Assembly: GCA_937926445.1 (NCBI GenBank)
Contig: CALBAK010000026.1
Coordinates: 242,340-306,339 of the forward strand
Direction: 5' to 3'
Length of the DNA: 64,000 bases
From: an uncultured Alphaproteobacteria bacterium
GTDB taxonomy: Bacteria > Pseudomonadota > Alphaproteobacteria > Geminicoccales > Geminicoccaceae
Shown: positions 15,658 through 25,671 of the stretch, piece by piece
How the letters are laid out: every line of letters begins with the position of its first letter
Numbering within the stretch: the stretch's first letter is position 1
Made by a program: the position numbers and the translations under genes
The notes under the pieces: generated by a model
The model's database searches: none
Told to the model about the DNA's origin: nothing
What the model saw: the letters and a program-made list of their open reading frames with translations, nothing else

Positions 15658-16314
15658 ATGGCGTGGGCTTCTTCGCTCCCGGGCGGACGCAGCGGAACGG
15701 TCGCGCGGCGTTCGTCGGGCGGGCCCGGGCGAGCGGGCGGCGCGGAGCTGCGCCGATCCCGGCTCCTTGCCGATGGTGCCGGCTCGGCGGTGGTCGATTT
15801 CGCGATCCTCGGCCCTGCTCTCGTGTTGGTGCTGATCGGCATCCTCGAGGTTGCCATGCTGATGCTCAGCCAAATCCTGCTCCAGACCGCAGTCGGCGAC
15901 GCCGCTCGGAGCGGCATCGTCGGCACGGGTCGCGACGGACTGTCGCGCACGGAGCTCATTCGTCGAGTGGCCGAGCGGGTCGGCGGCACCTTGCTGGAGC
16001 CCGAGCGACTGCACCTCGACACCCTCGTCTATCCGAGCTTCGACAGCATCGGCCGGCCCGAGCCCTTCACCGACGTCAACGGGAACGGCAGGCACGATGC
16101 CGGCGAGCCCTTCACCGACGTCAACGGCAACGGCAGCTGGGACACCGACATGGGCGCCAGCGGCCCGGGCGGGCCCGATGCCGTCGTCCTCTACCGCGTG
16201 CGCTACGACTGGCGGCCCATGACTCCGTTCCTGCGCGGGCTCCTGCCCGGCGGTGGCGCTCTCGAGTTACGAGCGAGCTATGCCGTCCGCAACGAGCCGT
16301 TCCCCGGTGGATGA
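15658..16314 (+). CDS. TadE-like minor pilin with calcium-loop repeats
   Basis: A 218-aa TadE/TadG-type pseudopilin. After ~40 Arg/Gly-rich residues comes the hydrophobic helix VVDFAILGPALVLVLIGI with the TadE signature acidic residue (Asp instead of Glu). The ectodomain contains two copies of FTDVNGNG followed by xxDxGEPF or xWDTD. These match DxNxNGxxD calcium-binding loops like those in dockerins. ATG 15658 follows a GAGGG-like site. It overlaps the second TadE-like gene by 35 nt. Likely role: minor subunit or initiation complex of the Tad pilus encoded at 23909-32390. Confidence 0.78.
   Translation: MAWASSLPGGRSGTVARRSSGGPGRAGGAELRRSRLLADGAGSAVVDFAILGPALVLVLIGILEVAMLMLSQILLQTAVGDAARSGIVGTGRDGLSRTELIRRVAERVGGTLLEPERLHLDTLVYPSFDSIGRPEPFTDVNGNGRHDAGEPFTDVNGNGSWDTDMGASGPGGPDAVVLYRVRYDWRPMTPFLRGLLPGGGALELRASYAVRNEPFPGG
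16060..16149 (+). repeat. 45-bp tandem repeat coding calcium-loop-like motifs
   Basis: Two 45-bp units start at 16060 and 16105. The first 30 bases differ at a single position (GGGAACGGC versus GGCAACGGC). Each encodes a 15-residue EPFTDVNGNG unit with Asp/Asn spacing of a calcium loop. The near-identity of bases suggests a recent duplication inside the gene. Confidence 0.7.
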
Positions 16315-17041
16315 GCCGCCGGTCGACGGACCCGAGGTGCCCCGGCCGATGCGGTGCGGCGACGAATGCGCCCGCGGCCTCGCGAACGACCGGCGCGGCA
16401 CGCTACCGGTCGAGTTCGCGCTCGTGTTGCCGGTGCTGATCCTGTTGCTGATCGGCGGCGCCGACGTCACCTGGCTCTACATCGCGAACAACAAGGTGCA
16501 ACGGGCGGCCGCGGTGATCGCCGATCTCACCGCCCGCACCGACGAGATCCACCTGCGCGACGTCGTCGACCTGTTCGAGGCGGCACGGGAGGTGGCCGCC
16601 CCGCTCGACTTAGCGGGCTCCGGCCGGGCCTTCGTCTCGTCCGTCGCCAACCTACCCGGCATCGGCGACCGGGTCCTCTGGCAGCATGGCACGAGCCCTG
16701 GGCTCGCGGTCGCGAGCCGGGTCGGCAGCCCGGGCGGCCGCGCCGATCTCGGCGGGGCGCTCACCCTGGCCCAGGGCGAGGAGGTGATCGTCGGCGAGGT
16801 GTTCCTCGAAGTGGCACCCCTGTTCGGCCTCGTCGTCAGCGGCCCGCAGCGTCTCTACGTCCGGGCGCTCCAGCGACCGCGCTACGGCACGGTGAAGCTG
16901 GTCGCTACCGACGATCGACCGCTTCCACCCGTTTCGTCCCCCGTCTCGGTGCGTTCGGCGGTACCGGTCTCGGTACCCGCGCCCCGGCCGGTGCCGCCCG
17001 AGCCCCCGCTACCCATCGGCTCCGGTCGGATTCTACCTTAG
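16280..17041 (+). CDS. Second TadE-like minor pilin
   Basis: A 253-aa TadE/TadG-family protein: a ~40-residue cytoplasmic leader, the prepilin-like [18 protein letters not shown] helix with its conserved Glu, and a periplasmic domain. It ends in a Pro/Val-rich tail. It overlaps the first TadE-like gene, so the two are co-expressed. ATG 16280 is likely, though ATG 16350 would also leave the helix intact. Its TAG stop interlocks with the TAA stop of the convergent gene (17038-17041). It probably works with the Tad machinery encoded 7 kb downstream. Confidence 0.78.
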   Translation: MPSATSRSPVDEPPVDGPEVPRPMRCGDECARGLANDRRGTLPVEFALVLPVLILLLIGGADVTWLYIANNKVQRAAAVIADLTARTDEIHLRDVVDLFEAAREVAAPLDLAGSGRAFVSSVANLPGIGDRVLWQHGTSPGLAVASRVGSPGGRADLGGALTLAQGEEVIVGEVFLEVAPLFGLVVSGPQRLYVRALQRPRYGTVKLVATDDRPLPPVSSPVSVRSAVPVSVPAPRPVPPEPPLPIGSGRILP

Positions 17042-18066
17042 CCGCCCGACCCGGAGCCTCGGTCGCTCGCCCGCTCGAACACCGCACGATAGGCGTGGAG
17101 CCCGGCGGCACCGCCGGTATGGAGGAACACGACGTTCGTACCCTTCGCGAAGAACCCTCGGCGGCAGAGGTCGATCAGCCCGGCCGCGGCCTTGCCGGTG
17201 TAGACCGGGTCGAGAAGGATTCCCTCGTGCCGGGCGAAGAGCTGGACCGCCTCGACCATAGCGGGCGTGGGGATCCCGTAGCCCTCGCCCACATAGTCGC
17301 AATTCGCCGCCACCGCCGAGCGGTCGATGCCGCTCCGCAGCCCGAGTTTCTCCGCCACCCGGCAGGCGAGGGCGTGGACGTTCGCTTCCTGCCGCTCCCT
17401 GGGTGCCCGCACACCGATCCCGAGCACCGGGATCCGCGCGTTCATCGCCGCGATACCGGCCACGAGCCCGGCCTGGGTGCCGGCCGAACCCGTGGCGTGG
17501 ACGATGTGGTCGATCACGAGCCCTTGCTCGTTGGCCTGGTGGACGAGCTCGAGCGCGCAGCCGACATAGCCGAGGGCCCCCACCTCGTTCGAGCCGCCGC
17601 CCGGGATCGTGTAGGGCCGCCCGCCCGCTCGGCGGACCTCCTCGGCGACCGGCTCCATGGCCGCGTTCATGTCGGTACCGCCCGGCAACTCGCGCAGCTC
17701 CGCGCCGAACAGCCGGTCGAGAAGCACGTTGCCGTTCTTCAGATAGTCCGGATCGTCGGTCGCCACCCGGTGTTCGAGCAAGAGGATGCAGCGCAGCCCG
17801 AGGCGAGCGGCGATCGCCGCCGTCTGGCGGCCGTGATTGGTCTGCACCGCCCCCTGGGTGATCAGCGTGTCGGCGCCCTGGGCGAGCGCTTCGGCGGCGA
17901 GGAACTCGAGCTTGCGGGTCTTGTTGCCGCCGGTCCCGAGCCCCGTGCAGTCGTCGCGCTTGATCCAGAGGTTCGGGCCGCCGAGGAGCCGCGTCAAATT
18001 CTGCAGCGGTTCGAGCGGGGTGGGCAGATGCGCGATCTTCAAGCGCGGGAAACGGGCGAGATGCAT
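17038..18066 (-). CDS. D-cysteine desulfhydrase / L-cysteate sulfo-lyase family protein
   Basis: A 342-aa fold-type II PLP enzyme of the ACC deaminase/D-cysteine desulfhydrase family. The PLP lysine is K49 in GGNKTRKLE. The [12 protein letters not shown] segment fits the DcyD/CuyA branch better than true ACC deaminase. It should eliminate H2S or sulfite from a D- or C3-sulfonated amino acid, giving pyruvate and ammonia. AAGGAGAG precedes ATG 18066. It is the last gene of a coupled trio with an Asp/Glu-racemase homologue and a TrpF-like protein, consistent with catabolism of an unusual-stereochemistry amino acid. The exact substrate is unresolved. Confidence 0.85.
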   Translation of the reverse strand: MHLARFPRLKIAHLPTPLEPLQNLTRLLGGPNLWIKRDDCTGLGTGGNKTRKLEFLAAEALAQGADTLITQGAVQTNHGRQTAAIAARLGLRCILLLEHRVATDDPDYLKNGNVLLDRLFGAELRELPGGTDMNAAMEPVAEEVRRAGGRPYTIPGGGSNEVGALGYVGCALELVHQANEQGLVIDHIVHATGSAGTQAGLVAGIAAMNARIPVLGIGVRAPRERQEANVHALACRVAEKLGLRSGIDRSAVAANCDYVGEGYGIPTPAMVEAVQLFARHEGILLDPVYTGKAAAGLIDLCRRGFFAKGTNVVFLHTGGAAGLHAYRAVFERASDRGSGSGG

Positions 18067-18830
18067 GCGGGCTCTCCTTCGCGGCCGGCCGGACGGGCGG
18101 CGGTCCGGGTGGCGGGCAGCGGCCGCAGCCGGCGGGCGTAGGCCACGGTCGCGCGCGCCAGCGCGGCACTGCTGTCGACGAGCGGCACCGGGCAGTCGGT
18201 CGGGCCGAGTACGAGCGGCACCTCGGTACATCCGGCGATCACGAGCCGCGCACCGCGCCCGACCAGAGCCCGGGCGAGCCCGGCCATTTCGCCGCGCACC
18301 GCCGCGCCGAGATCGCCCGCCTTGATCCGATAGAGGAGCTCCATGAAGCGCGCCTGCTCTGCTTCGTCGGGGACGATCGGCGGCCGGTCGATCGCCTCGA
18401 GCGCCCGCTCGTAGAGCCGCGCCCGCCGGCAGCCGCCGGCCGCGAGGACGCCGCAGGGTGAGCCGGGCGGCACCGCGGCCGCCACCTCGGCCGCCGTCTC
18501 CTCGAGGATCGAGACGAAGGGTACGGCGACCGCGGCGCGGATCTCGGCCTCCCAGGCATGTGCGGTGTTGCAGGCCATGATCAAGAAGTCCGCGCCGGCC
18601 GCCTCGAGCCTGCGGGCCATCGCCACCAGGGCCGGGGCGGGGGAGGGGCCGGTACCAAGCAGGGCCTCGTTGCGGTTCGGTACCTTAGGGTCGCAGTCGA
18701 CGATCAGGTGGAGATGCTCCTGATCGCTTCGTGCCCCGCTTTCCGCCAGGATCTTGTCGAGGAGGTCGACCGTGGCGGCGGGTCCCATGCCGCCGAGCAC
18801 GCCGACCACGAGTTCGCGTGCGGCGCTCAT
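18039..18830 (-). CDS. Aspartate/glutamate racemase family protein
   Basis: A 263-aa cofactor-independent racemase. It has the [11 protein letters not shown] start and two catalytic cysteines in MACNTAHAW and [11 protein letters not shown], both intact, so two-base racemisation is expected. The C-terminal ~25 residues run into the next gene with a 28-nt overlap. ATG 18830 lies in an ATGA overlap with the upstream TrpF-like gene. It is most likely an aspartate-type racemase; its neighbour suggests cysteine, cysteate or a related acid as alternatives. Confidence 0.87.
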   Translation of the reverse strand: MSAARELVVGVLGGMGPAATVDLLDKILAESGARSDQEHLHLIVDCDPKVPNRNEALLGTGPSPAPALVAMARRLEAAGADFLIMACNTAHAWEAEIRAAVAVPFVSILEETAAEVAAAVPPGSPCGVLAAGGCRRARLYERALEAIDRPPIVPDEAEQARFMELLYRIKAGDLGAAVRGEMAGLARALVGRGARLVIAGCTEVPLVLGPTDCPVPLVDSSAALARATVAYARRLRPLPATRTAARPAGREGEPACISPVSRA

Positions 18831-19534
18831 CCGAGGGGACTCACGCGCTCGGCGCCGGCCTCGGGTATGGCGCCGATTCCGGGGGCGGTGGCGACCGAGC
18901 GGACGAAGGCGATGCGCCGACCCGCATCGAGCCGGCCGACGCGGCGCACCCCGCCGCACGGGTCGATGCTGGAGGGCCGCACCGCTCCGATCGCCGCTCC
19001 GACCGTCTCCGGCCGCGAGCCGCCCGCGAGGAAGATCGGCGGCCACAGCGCCTCGACGATCGTCCGCGCGGGCCGCCGGTCGTGCGGGCACCCGGTTCCG
19101 GCGAGCTCGGGCGGATCGGCCCTCGGCCGCCCGGGGTCGAGGAGGAGCGCATCGGCCGCCTCGGCCGAAGCGCGCGCCTCCTCGAGCGCTTCCGGGCCCT
19201 CGACCCGCACCACCCCGACGAGCCGCAGCCCGAGGAAGCCGCGCCGGCGCGGCCGTCGGACCCCGGCCCCGAGCCTTTGGACGATCCGGAGTGCGAGCGG
19301 CTGGACCGTTTCGGCCTCGCGGGCGAGCATGTCCGCGCTTCGGGCCGAGCTCGACGACGGGCTCGGGACCCCGGGTGGGCGGAGCCGGGCGAGCTCCGCC
19401 GCCAGCTCGAGCGGGATCGGCCCCGGTTCCGAGGGCATCGGGCGCACGAGGCCCGGCGGGTCCGAGCCGGCCGCGACGGCGAGTCGCAGCTGCTCGGCAT
19501 GGGCGATACGGCGGATCTTCGATCCGGTTCGCAA
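18827..19534 (-). CDS. TrpF-like (phosphoribosylanthranilate isomerase fold) protein, catalytic motifs altered
   Basis: A 235-aa beta/alpha-barrel related to phosphoribosylanthranilate isomerase. The family frame is visible in [24 protein letters not shown]...[14 protein letters not shown] and the IDPCGGV phosphate-loop region. The N-terminal catalytic cysteine motif (KICG/KVCG) reads KIRR here, and GTGRTHDW reads GTGCPHDR. It is thus a specialised or decaying homologue, not the tryptophan enzyme; no trp genes are nearby. TTG 19534 has GAGAGG 5 nt upstream. Its stop overlaps the racemase start (ATGA). Confidence 0.62.
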   Translation of the reverse strand: MRTGSKIRRIAHAEQLRLAVAAGSDPPGLVRPMPSEPGPIPLELAAELARLRPPGVPSPSSSSARSADMLAREAETVQPLALRIVQRLGAGVRRPRRRGFLGLRLVGVVRVEGPEALEEARASAEAADALLLDPGRPRADPPELAGTGCPHDRRPARTIVEALWPPIFLAGGSRPETVGAAIGAVRPSSIDPCGGVRRVGRLDAGRRIAFVRSVATAPGIGAIPEAGAERVSPLG

Positions 19535-19630
19535 CGGTCCTCTCGAGCCCCGCGATTGCCAGCCCGCGCCCGGCCTTCTATCGCTGGCCGGGCAGCCTGT
19601 CGCCCGATTTCGCCGCAAGGAGCCTCGCCC

Positions 19631-20260
19631 GTGGCCGAGCTCGTCGTCGTCGACCATCCGCTGGTCCAGCACAAGCTCGCGCTTCTGCGCATGAAGCAGA
19701 CGCCGGTCGCCGAGTTCCGCAGGCTCGTGCGCGAGATCGCGCATCTCCTGGCCTACGAGATCACCCGCGATCTGCCGCTCGCCACGGTCCCGATCGAGAC
19801 CCCGCTCGTCGCGACCGAGGCGCGTATGCTGGCCGGCAAGAAGGTCTGCTTCGTCTCGATCCTGCGGGCCGGCAACGGTCTGCTCGAGGGCATGCTCGAA
19901 CTCGTCCCCTCGGCCCGGGTCGGCCATATCGGCCTTTTCCGCGACCCGGCCACTCTCCAGCCGGTCGAATATTACTACAAGGTGCCGACCGACATCGCCG
20001 AGCGGCCGGTGATCGTCGTCGACCCGATGCTCGCCACCGCCAATTCGGCCGTCCGAGCGGTCGACCGGCTCAAGGCGGACGGTGCCCGCGACATCAAGTT
20101 CGCTTGTCTGATCGCGGCACCGGAGGGTGTTACGCGGATGCACGAGGCCCATCCCGACGTGCCGATCTACACGGGCGCGCTGGACGAGCGGCTCGACGAC
20201 CACGGCTACATCCTGCCGGGCCTCGGCGATGCCGGCGACCGGCTGTTCGGCACGCGCTGA
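19631..20260 (+). CDS. upp: Uracil phosphoribosyltransferase
   Basis: A 209-aa enzyme of pyrimidine salvage that makes UMP from uracil and PRPP. It has [14 protein letters not shown], a PRPP-loop [12 protein letters not shown] and the C-terminal [17 protein letters not shown] uracil-binding end. Length matches the family. GTG 19631 has AAGGAG about 8 nt upstream. It is divergent from the TrpF-like gene, with ~96 nt between them for promoters, and is followed after 38 nt by the PleD-like gene. Confidence 0.95.
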   Translation: MAELVVVDHPLVQHKLALLRMKQTPVAEFRRLVREIAHLLAYEITRDLPLATVPIETPLVATEARMLAGKKVCFVSILRAGNGLLEGMLELVPSARVGHIGLFRDPATLQPVEYYYKVPTDIAERPVIVVDPMLATANSAVRAVDRLKADGARDIKFACLIAAPEGVTRMHEAHPDVPIYTGALDERLDDHGYILPGLGDAGDRLFGTR

Positions 20261-20298
20261 GCCACAGGACGTCAACCGAACGTTAGGGTTTCGCGGCT

Positions 20299-21660
20299 AT
20301 GCAGGAGAGCGGTCCCGGCCCGTTGCCGGCCCAGCCGAAGGTCCGCACCGTGCTGCCCTGTCGGATCGTCACGAGCCGGCCCGAGCTCTACGAGGGCCTC
20401 GCCGCACTGATCGGCGGTTGGGGACTGCCCTGTCGGGTCCTGGCCACCCGGCGCGCGCTGGCCGAGGCCACGGTGGAACCCGGTCTCGACCTCCTCGCCC
20501 TCGAGGGCGAGGAGCCGGGGCCGAGCCTGCGCCAGCTGATGGCCCGGCGGCACGCCGGTGGCGGTCCGGTGGTGGCGCTCGTGCGGCGCGGCCGGCCGCG
20601 GCTCGCCTCGCTCGCGCTCGCGCTCGGCTGCGACGACGGTATCGCCTTCCCGATCGCCGAGGACGAGCTGCGCCTGCGGCTCGAGGCGCAGGCCGGCTAC
20701 GCGCTGCTCGCGCGCGAACTCCGGGTCCGCGAGCTCGTGCTCGAGCGTTGGCGCGAGCCGGGTCGGGCCCGCCCGGTTGCCACCGGGCTGTCGGCCGACG
20801 GCCTCGTCCTGCTCGTGGGACCGCCCTCGCCGGTCCAGGTGGAGCTGGCCGATGCGCTGCCGCTCGAGCGGGTCGCCTTCGTCCGCACGCCGCGGACCGC
20901 CGTCGCCCGGCTCGCCGAGGAGCGACCGCTCCTGGTTCTGGTCTCGGTGGAAGGCGATCCGGGGCGCGACTGGCTCCCGCTCGAGGAGCTCGCCCGCGCC
21001 GCGCGACGGGTCGGGGTGGCGGCACTCCTGGCCGCCCCGGCCGAGCGGGTGCCGGCCGTACGCGCCTTCCGGCTCGGCTTCTTCGACCGTATCGCGGTCG
21101 ACGACACGCCCGAGGAGCTGCGACTGCGGCTCGGCTTCTGGCTTCGACGGGTCGGGGCGCGGCGCGGCCTCGTCGAACAGCGTCTGGCCGCCGCCGGCGG
21201 TCCTGCGGTCGACCCGTCGACCGGGCTTTGGAGTCGGGCCATGCTGCTCGACTATCTGAACCGCCGCGAAGCCTATCCCGCCGGTCGCGAACGGGCCTGC
21301 GTGGTCGCTCGGCTCGGCGGGCTCGAGGATCTCGCGGCGCAGCTCGGTCATCTGGGCGTCGAGCGCCTCGTGGCGGCCGTCGGCCAGCGGCTCGCCGAGC
21401 GCGTGCGGGCGGAGGACCTGCCCGTCCATCTGGGCGAGGGGATTTTCTGCGTCGTCCTCGGGCCCTCGACGGAGCCCGAGGCGGAAGGTCTCGCCCGCCG
21501 TCTGCGGGAGGAGCTCGCGCTGCCGCTCACCGTCGAGGGGGGGCCGTTGCTTCTGCCCGTGTCCGCGGTCTGCGGCCGGCTCGCCAGGCCGGCGGATGCA
21601 CCGCGTGCCCTCGAGCGGGCGGTGCGCGACGCCGCCCGCCCGCTCGGCCTCGCCGCCTGA
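20299..21660 (+). CDS. PleD-like protein with degenerate receiver and GGDEF domains
   Basis: A 453-aa protein with two receiver-like alpha/beta domains (about 20-145 and 165-285). A GGDEF-fold domain (about 300-453) follows, opened by the DPSTGLWSRAML linker typical of diguanylate cyclases. The active-site loop reads GEGIF in place of GGDEF, so c-di-GMP synthesis is not expected. The usual phospho-acceptor aspartates are also not obvious. It may be a c-di-GMP or GTP sensor, or a scaffold. It could be transcribed with upp but has no obvious functional link to it. Confidence 0.68.
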   Translation: MQESGPGPLPAQPKVRTVLPCRIVTSRPELYEGLAALIGGWGLPCRVLATRRALAEATVEPGLDLLALEGEEPGPSLRQLMARRHAGGGPVVALVRRGRPRLASLALALGCDDGIAFPIAEDELRLRLEAQAGYALLARELRVRELVLERWREPGRARPVATGLSADGLVLLVGPPSPVQVELADALPLERVAFVRTPRTAVARLAEERPLLVLVSVEGDPGRDWLPLEELARAARRVGVAALLAAPAERVPAVRAFRLGFFDRIAVDDTPEELRLRLGFWLRRVGARRGLVEQRLAAAGGPAVDPSTGLWSRAMLLDYLNRREAYPAGRERACVVARLGGLEDLAAQLGHLGVERLVAAVGQRLAERVRAEDLPVHLGEGIFCVVLGPSTEPEAEGLARRLREELALPLTVEGGPLLLPVSAVCGRLARPADAPRALERAVRDAARPLGLAA

Positions 21661-21668
21661 GTACGGGC

Positions 21669-21685
21669 GCCCGGCGGCGCCGGGC
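21669..21685. terminator. Hairpin between convergent genes
   Basis: GCCCGGC and GCCGGGC form a perfect 7-bp stem with a 3-nt loop, between the stop of the PleD-like gene (21660) and the stop of phaB (21694). There is no T-run, so it is a candidate bidirectional or Rho-assisted terminator only. Confidence 0.4.
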
Positions 21686-21693
21686 CCGGTCGC

Positions 21694-22419
21694 TCATATC
21701 ATGTACATCCCGCCATTGGCCGAAATCGTCGAGCCGGTGATGAAGCCGGCCTCCTCGCTCACCAGGAAGAGCACGCAGCGGGCGATCTCTTCGGCCGTCC
21801 CGAGCCGGCCGACCGGGATCTGCGGCACGATCTTTTCGGCAACGATCTTGGGGTCGACGGCGCGGACCATGTCGGTTTCGATGTAGCCGGGGCAGACGGC
21901 GTTGACCGTGATCCCGAACTTGGCGCCCTCTTGCGCGAGCGCCTTGGTGAAGCCCAGATCGCCCGCTTTCGATGCCGAATAGTTGACCTGGCCGAACTGG
22001 CCTTTCTGACCGTTGATCGAGGAGATGTTGACGATCCGGCCGAACTTGCGCTCCCGCATGCCCGGCCAGATCGGATGGGTCATGTTGAACAATCCGTCGA
22101 GATTGGTGCGGATCACCTCGTCCCACTGCTCGCGGGTCATGCGGTGGAAGGGGGCGTCGCGGGTGATCCCGGCATTGTTCACGAGGATCTCGATCGGCCC
22201 GAGCTCGGCCTCGACCCGTTTGGCGCCGGCCGCGCAGGCCTCGTAATCGGCCACGCTCCATTTGTAGACCGCGATACCGCTCTCGGCGCGGAAGCGCGCG
22301 GCCGCCTCGTCGTTACCGGCATAGGTGACCGCCACCCTGTGCCCGGCGGCCTTGAGCGCCAGCGAAATGGCGGCACCGATGCCGCGGGTGCCACCGGTGA
22401 CAAGTGCGACGCGCCCCAT
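21694..22419 (-). CDS. phaB: Acetoacetyl-CoA reductase
   Basis: A 241-aa short-chain dehydrogenase that reduces acetoacetyl-CoA to (R)-3-hydroxybutyryl-CoA with NADPH for polyhydroxybutyrate synthesis. It has GGTRGIG cofactor loop, NNAG, the NISS...YSASKAG catalytic Ser/Tyr/Lys, and the PhaB-specific INGQKGQFGQVNYSASKAG stretch and GPIEILVNNAGITRD. AGGAAG precedes ATG 22419. It lies 90 nt downstream of phaA on the same strand, the usual phaAB order. phaC is not in the window. Confidence 0.95.
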   Translation of the reverse strand: MGRVALVTGGTRGIGAAISLALKAAGHRVAVTYAGNDEAAARFRAESGIAVYKWSVADYEACAAGAKRVEAELGPIEILVNNAGITRDAPFHRMTREQWDEVIRTNLDGLFNMTHPIWPGMRERKFGRIVNISSINGQKGQFGQVNYSASKAGDLGFTKALAQEGAKFGITVNAVCPGYIETDMVRAVDPKIVAEKIVPQIPVGRLGTAEEIARCVLFLVSEEAGFITGSTISANGGMYMI

Positions 22420-22509
22420 GGGCTTCCTCCCTGTCGATCCTCGCTTGAAGAGCGTGCGACGACGCGGCCGGCCGCACCCGGTCGGCTCGGGCGCGGCGCC
22501 GGTTCGGGG

Positions 22510-23724
<1,215 letters not shown>

Positions 23725-23908
23725 CTAGGCGCCGGCGGCGCGTCCGTGCAATCCCGGTCGGCTGCGACCTTTCGCTGGCCGGCTCGGACCCGCCCGCACA
23801 TTCCGAGACCGTTACCCGGGCCGGGCGCGCGGGCTTCACGCTTTCTTAAGATCCGGGGTGCAGAGTGCTCGGCGATGGGGTCCTTGCCTCGCTGGGAGTG
23901 TTCGGCTC

Positions 23909-24088
23909 ATGACCTTCTTGAAGCGTTTCGTCCGCGACGAGCGCGGTGCCACGGCGATCGAGTACGGCCTGATCGCCGCGCTCATCTCGGTGGCGATCAT
24001 CGCCGTCCTGTCCGCACTCGGCGACAGCCTCACGGGCACGTTCAAGCGGATCGCCGCCTGTCTCTCGGATCCGGCCGGCTGCGGGTGA
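23909..24088 (+). CDS. flp: Flp-type major pilin precursor
   Basis: A 59-aa Flp/Fap pilin. The leader ends in DERGAT, and processing is expected between G and A, leaving ATAIEYGLIAALISVAI with the Glu+4/Tyr+5-type pair of Flp pilins. A short amphipathic tail follows, with two cysteines (CLSDPAGC) that may form a loop. GGGAG precedes ATG 23909. It heads the Tad operon; prepilin peptidase is encoded next. Confidence 0.92.
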   Translation: MTFLKRFVRDERGATAIEYGLIAALISVAIIAVLSALGDSLTGTFKRIAACLSDPAGCG

Positions 24089-24141
24089 CGGCGAGCCCTC
24101 GCCAGACAGCGGGCTGAAAGCCCTCGGTCGCGCCCGGCGTA

Positions 24142-24165
24142 GGGCCGCGGCGGTCGCTGCGGCCC
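24142..24165 (+). terminator. Attenuator-like hairpin between flp and cpaA
   Basis: GGGCCGC (24142-24148) pairs with GCGGCCC (24159-24165), a 7-bp stem with a 10-nt loop. A smaller GGGCT/AGCCC hairpin lies just before it. In Tad operons the pilin is made in large excess, and partial termination here would achieve that. Inferred from position. Confidence 0.45.
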
Positions 24166-24267
24166 AGCCGGACAGCCGCGGCTTGGTAACGGGTTGCTGG
24201 CGAAGTGGCCTGTTAACCAACCAGCGGCTCACCCCGACCATCCTGCGGAACTCCGGAGTGAGGGAAC

Positions 24268-24804
24268 GTGTCGTCCGCTCCGACCTTACAGTTGCTCGTG
24301 CCGCTCCTCGCGGTTCTCGGCTGGGTCGCGTGGAAGGACCTGCGCGAGCGGCGGATCGCCAACCGCGCCGTGCTGGCGGTGCTGGCGCTGCTGCCGGTCG
24401 AGCTCCTGCTGCTCGGCGGCCCGCAGCCCTGGTGGTCGGGCCCGGCGGCCGGTGCCCTCGTCCTGGCCGTGGGCCTTTTGGCCTGGCGCTCGGGCATCGT
24501 GGGCGGCGGCGATGTCAAGCTCGCGGCCGCGCTCGCCGCCCTCGTGGGCCTTTCGGATCTGCCCGAGTTTCTCCTGGTCACCGCGCTCGCGGGCGGCCTC
24601 CTGGCGGCGGCGATGCTGCTCGCGGTCCGGCTCGCCCCGCTGCTCGCTGGGCTCGCCGCTCGCCTGCTGCCGCTGCCCGTGGCCGGCCGGCTGGCCGGGT
24701 TCCTGCTGCCCGATCCCGCCGGTCGTCCGGCCTCGGTGCCATACGGCCTCGCGCTCGCTGCCGGTGGCGCGTGGTGGGCCCTCGGTCTGCTCGGTCGAAG
24801 CTAG
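24268..24804 (+). CDS. cpaA: Prepilin peptidase CpaA/TadV
   Basis: A 178-aa aspartic prepilin peptidase in the inner membrane that cleaves Flp and TadE-type precursors. The two catalytic aspartates are seen in WKDLRERRI and in the GGGDVKLAA motif. It has about six hydrophobic segments. GTG 24268 follows GGAGTGAGGG. It is followed after 12 nt by cpaB. Confidence 0.9.
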   Translation: MSSAPTLQLLVPLLAVLGWVAWKDLRERRIANRAVLAVLALLPVELLLLGGPQPWWSGPAAGALVLAVGLLAWRSGIVGGGDVKLAAALAALVGLSDLPEFLLVTALAGGLLAAAMLLAVRLAPLLAGLAARLLPLPVAGRLAGFLLPDPAGRPASVPYGLALAAGGAWWALGLLGRS

Positions 24805-24816
24805 GAGGTCGCAGCC

Positions 24817-25671
24817 TTGCGTCGCATCCTCGTGCCGATCCTGGCTCTCCTGATCGCCGGCGGGGCCGCGCTCTACGCCCGCAAATGGGTCGAGAGCCGG
24901 CAGGTCGCGCCGGCCGCCACGGCCGCGCCGACGCCGAAGCCGGAGAAGGCGGTGCTCGTGGCGGCGGTCGATCTGCCGGCCGGCAGCTTCCTCCAGCCCG
25001 GCAATGTCCGCTGGCAGCCCTGGCCGGACGTCGATCTACCGGCCTCGTACTACGTCAAGGGCCAGCGCGGCGAGGAGGAGGTCGTCGGCGCGGTGCTCCG
25101 CTACGCGCTCGCCAAGGGCCAGCCCTTGACCGACAGCGGCCTCGTAAAACCCGGTGAGCGCGGCTTCCTCGCCGCGGTGTTGGCCCCCGGTATGCGCGCC
25201 GTCTCGGTGCCGGTCGACGAGGCCTCGGCCAATGCCGGACTGATCTTCCCGGGCGATCGGGTCGATCTGGTGCTCAGCCACACGCTCGCCGGCGAGGCCG
25301 GCGAAGGCCAGAAGGCCCGCCGCGCCGCCGAGACCGTCCTCGAGGATGTCCGGGTGCTGGCCATGGGCCGCCGGCTCAAGGGGCCGGAAGGCGAGGAGGG
25401 TGCCATCCAGGCGCGTACCGTGACGCTCGAGGTGAGCCCGGCGGATGCCGAGCGGGTGGCGCTCGTGACCGAGCTCGGCAAGCTTTCGCTCAGCCTGCGG
25501 AGCCTCGCCCGGGCCGAGGCCGCGGAGCGTCCGGCCGCCGAGGCCGACCGGGTGACTTGGGACAGCGACGTGAGCCGGGCGCTCGGCGCCGGAGCGGCCG
25601 ACAAGGTTCTCGTACTGCGCGGCGGCCAGAAGCCGAGCGCCACGTCCAGTGGAGGGGAGCCCACCCGATGA
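24817..25671 (+). CDS. cpaB: Flp pilus assembly protein CpaB/RcpC
   Basis: A 284-aa periplasmic protein with one N-terminal anchor. It carries a SAF-like domain (VAAVDLPAGSFLQPGNVRWQ) followed by the RcpC domain with MRAVSVPVDEASANAG and GDRVDLVLSH. It assists secretin assembly or stability. TTG 24817 is supported by AGGAGG 8 nt upstream. Its stop overlaps the cpaC start (ATGA). Confidence 0.9.
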   Translation: MRRILVPILALLIAGGAALYARKWVESRQVAPAATAAPTPKPEKAVLVAAVDLPAGSFLQPGNVRWQPWPDVDLPASYYVKGQRGEEEVVGAVLRYALAKGQPLTDSGLVKPGERGFLAAVLAPGMRAVSVPVDEASANAGLIFPGDRVDLVLSHTLAGEAGEGQKARRAAETVLEDVRVLAMGRRLKGPEGEEGAIQARTVTLEVSPADAERVALVTELGKLSLSLRSLARAEAAERPAAEADRVTWDSDVSRALGAGAADKVLVLRGGQKPSATSSGGEPTR

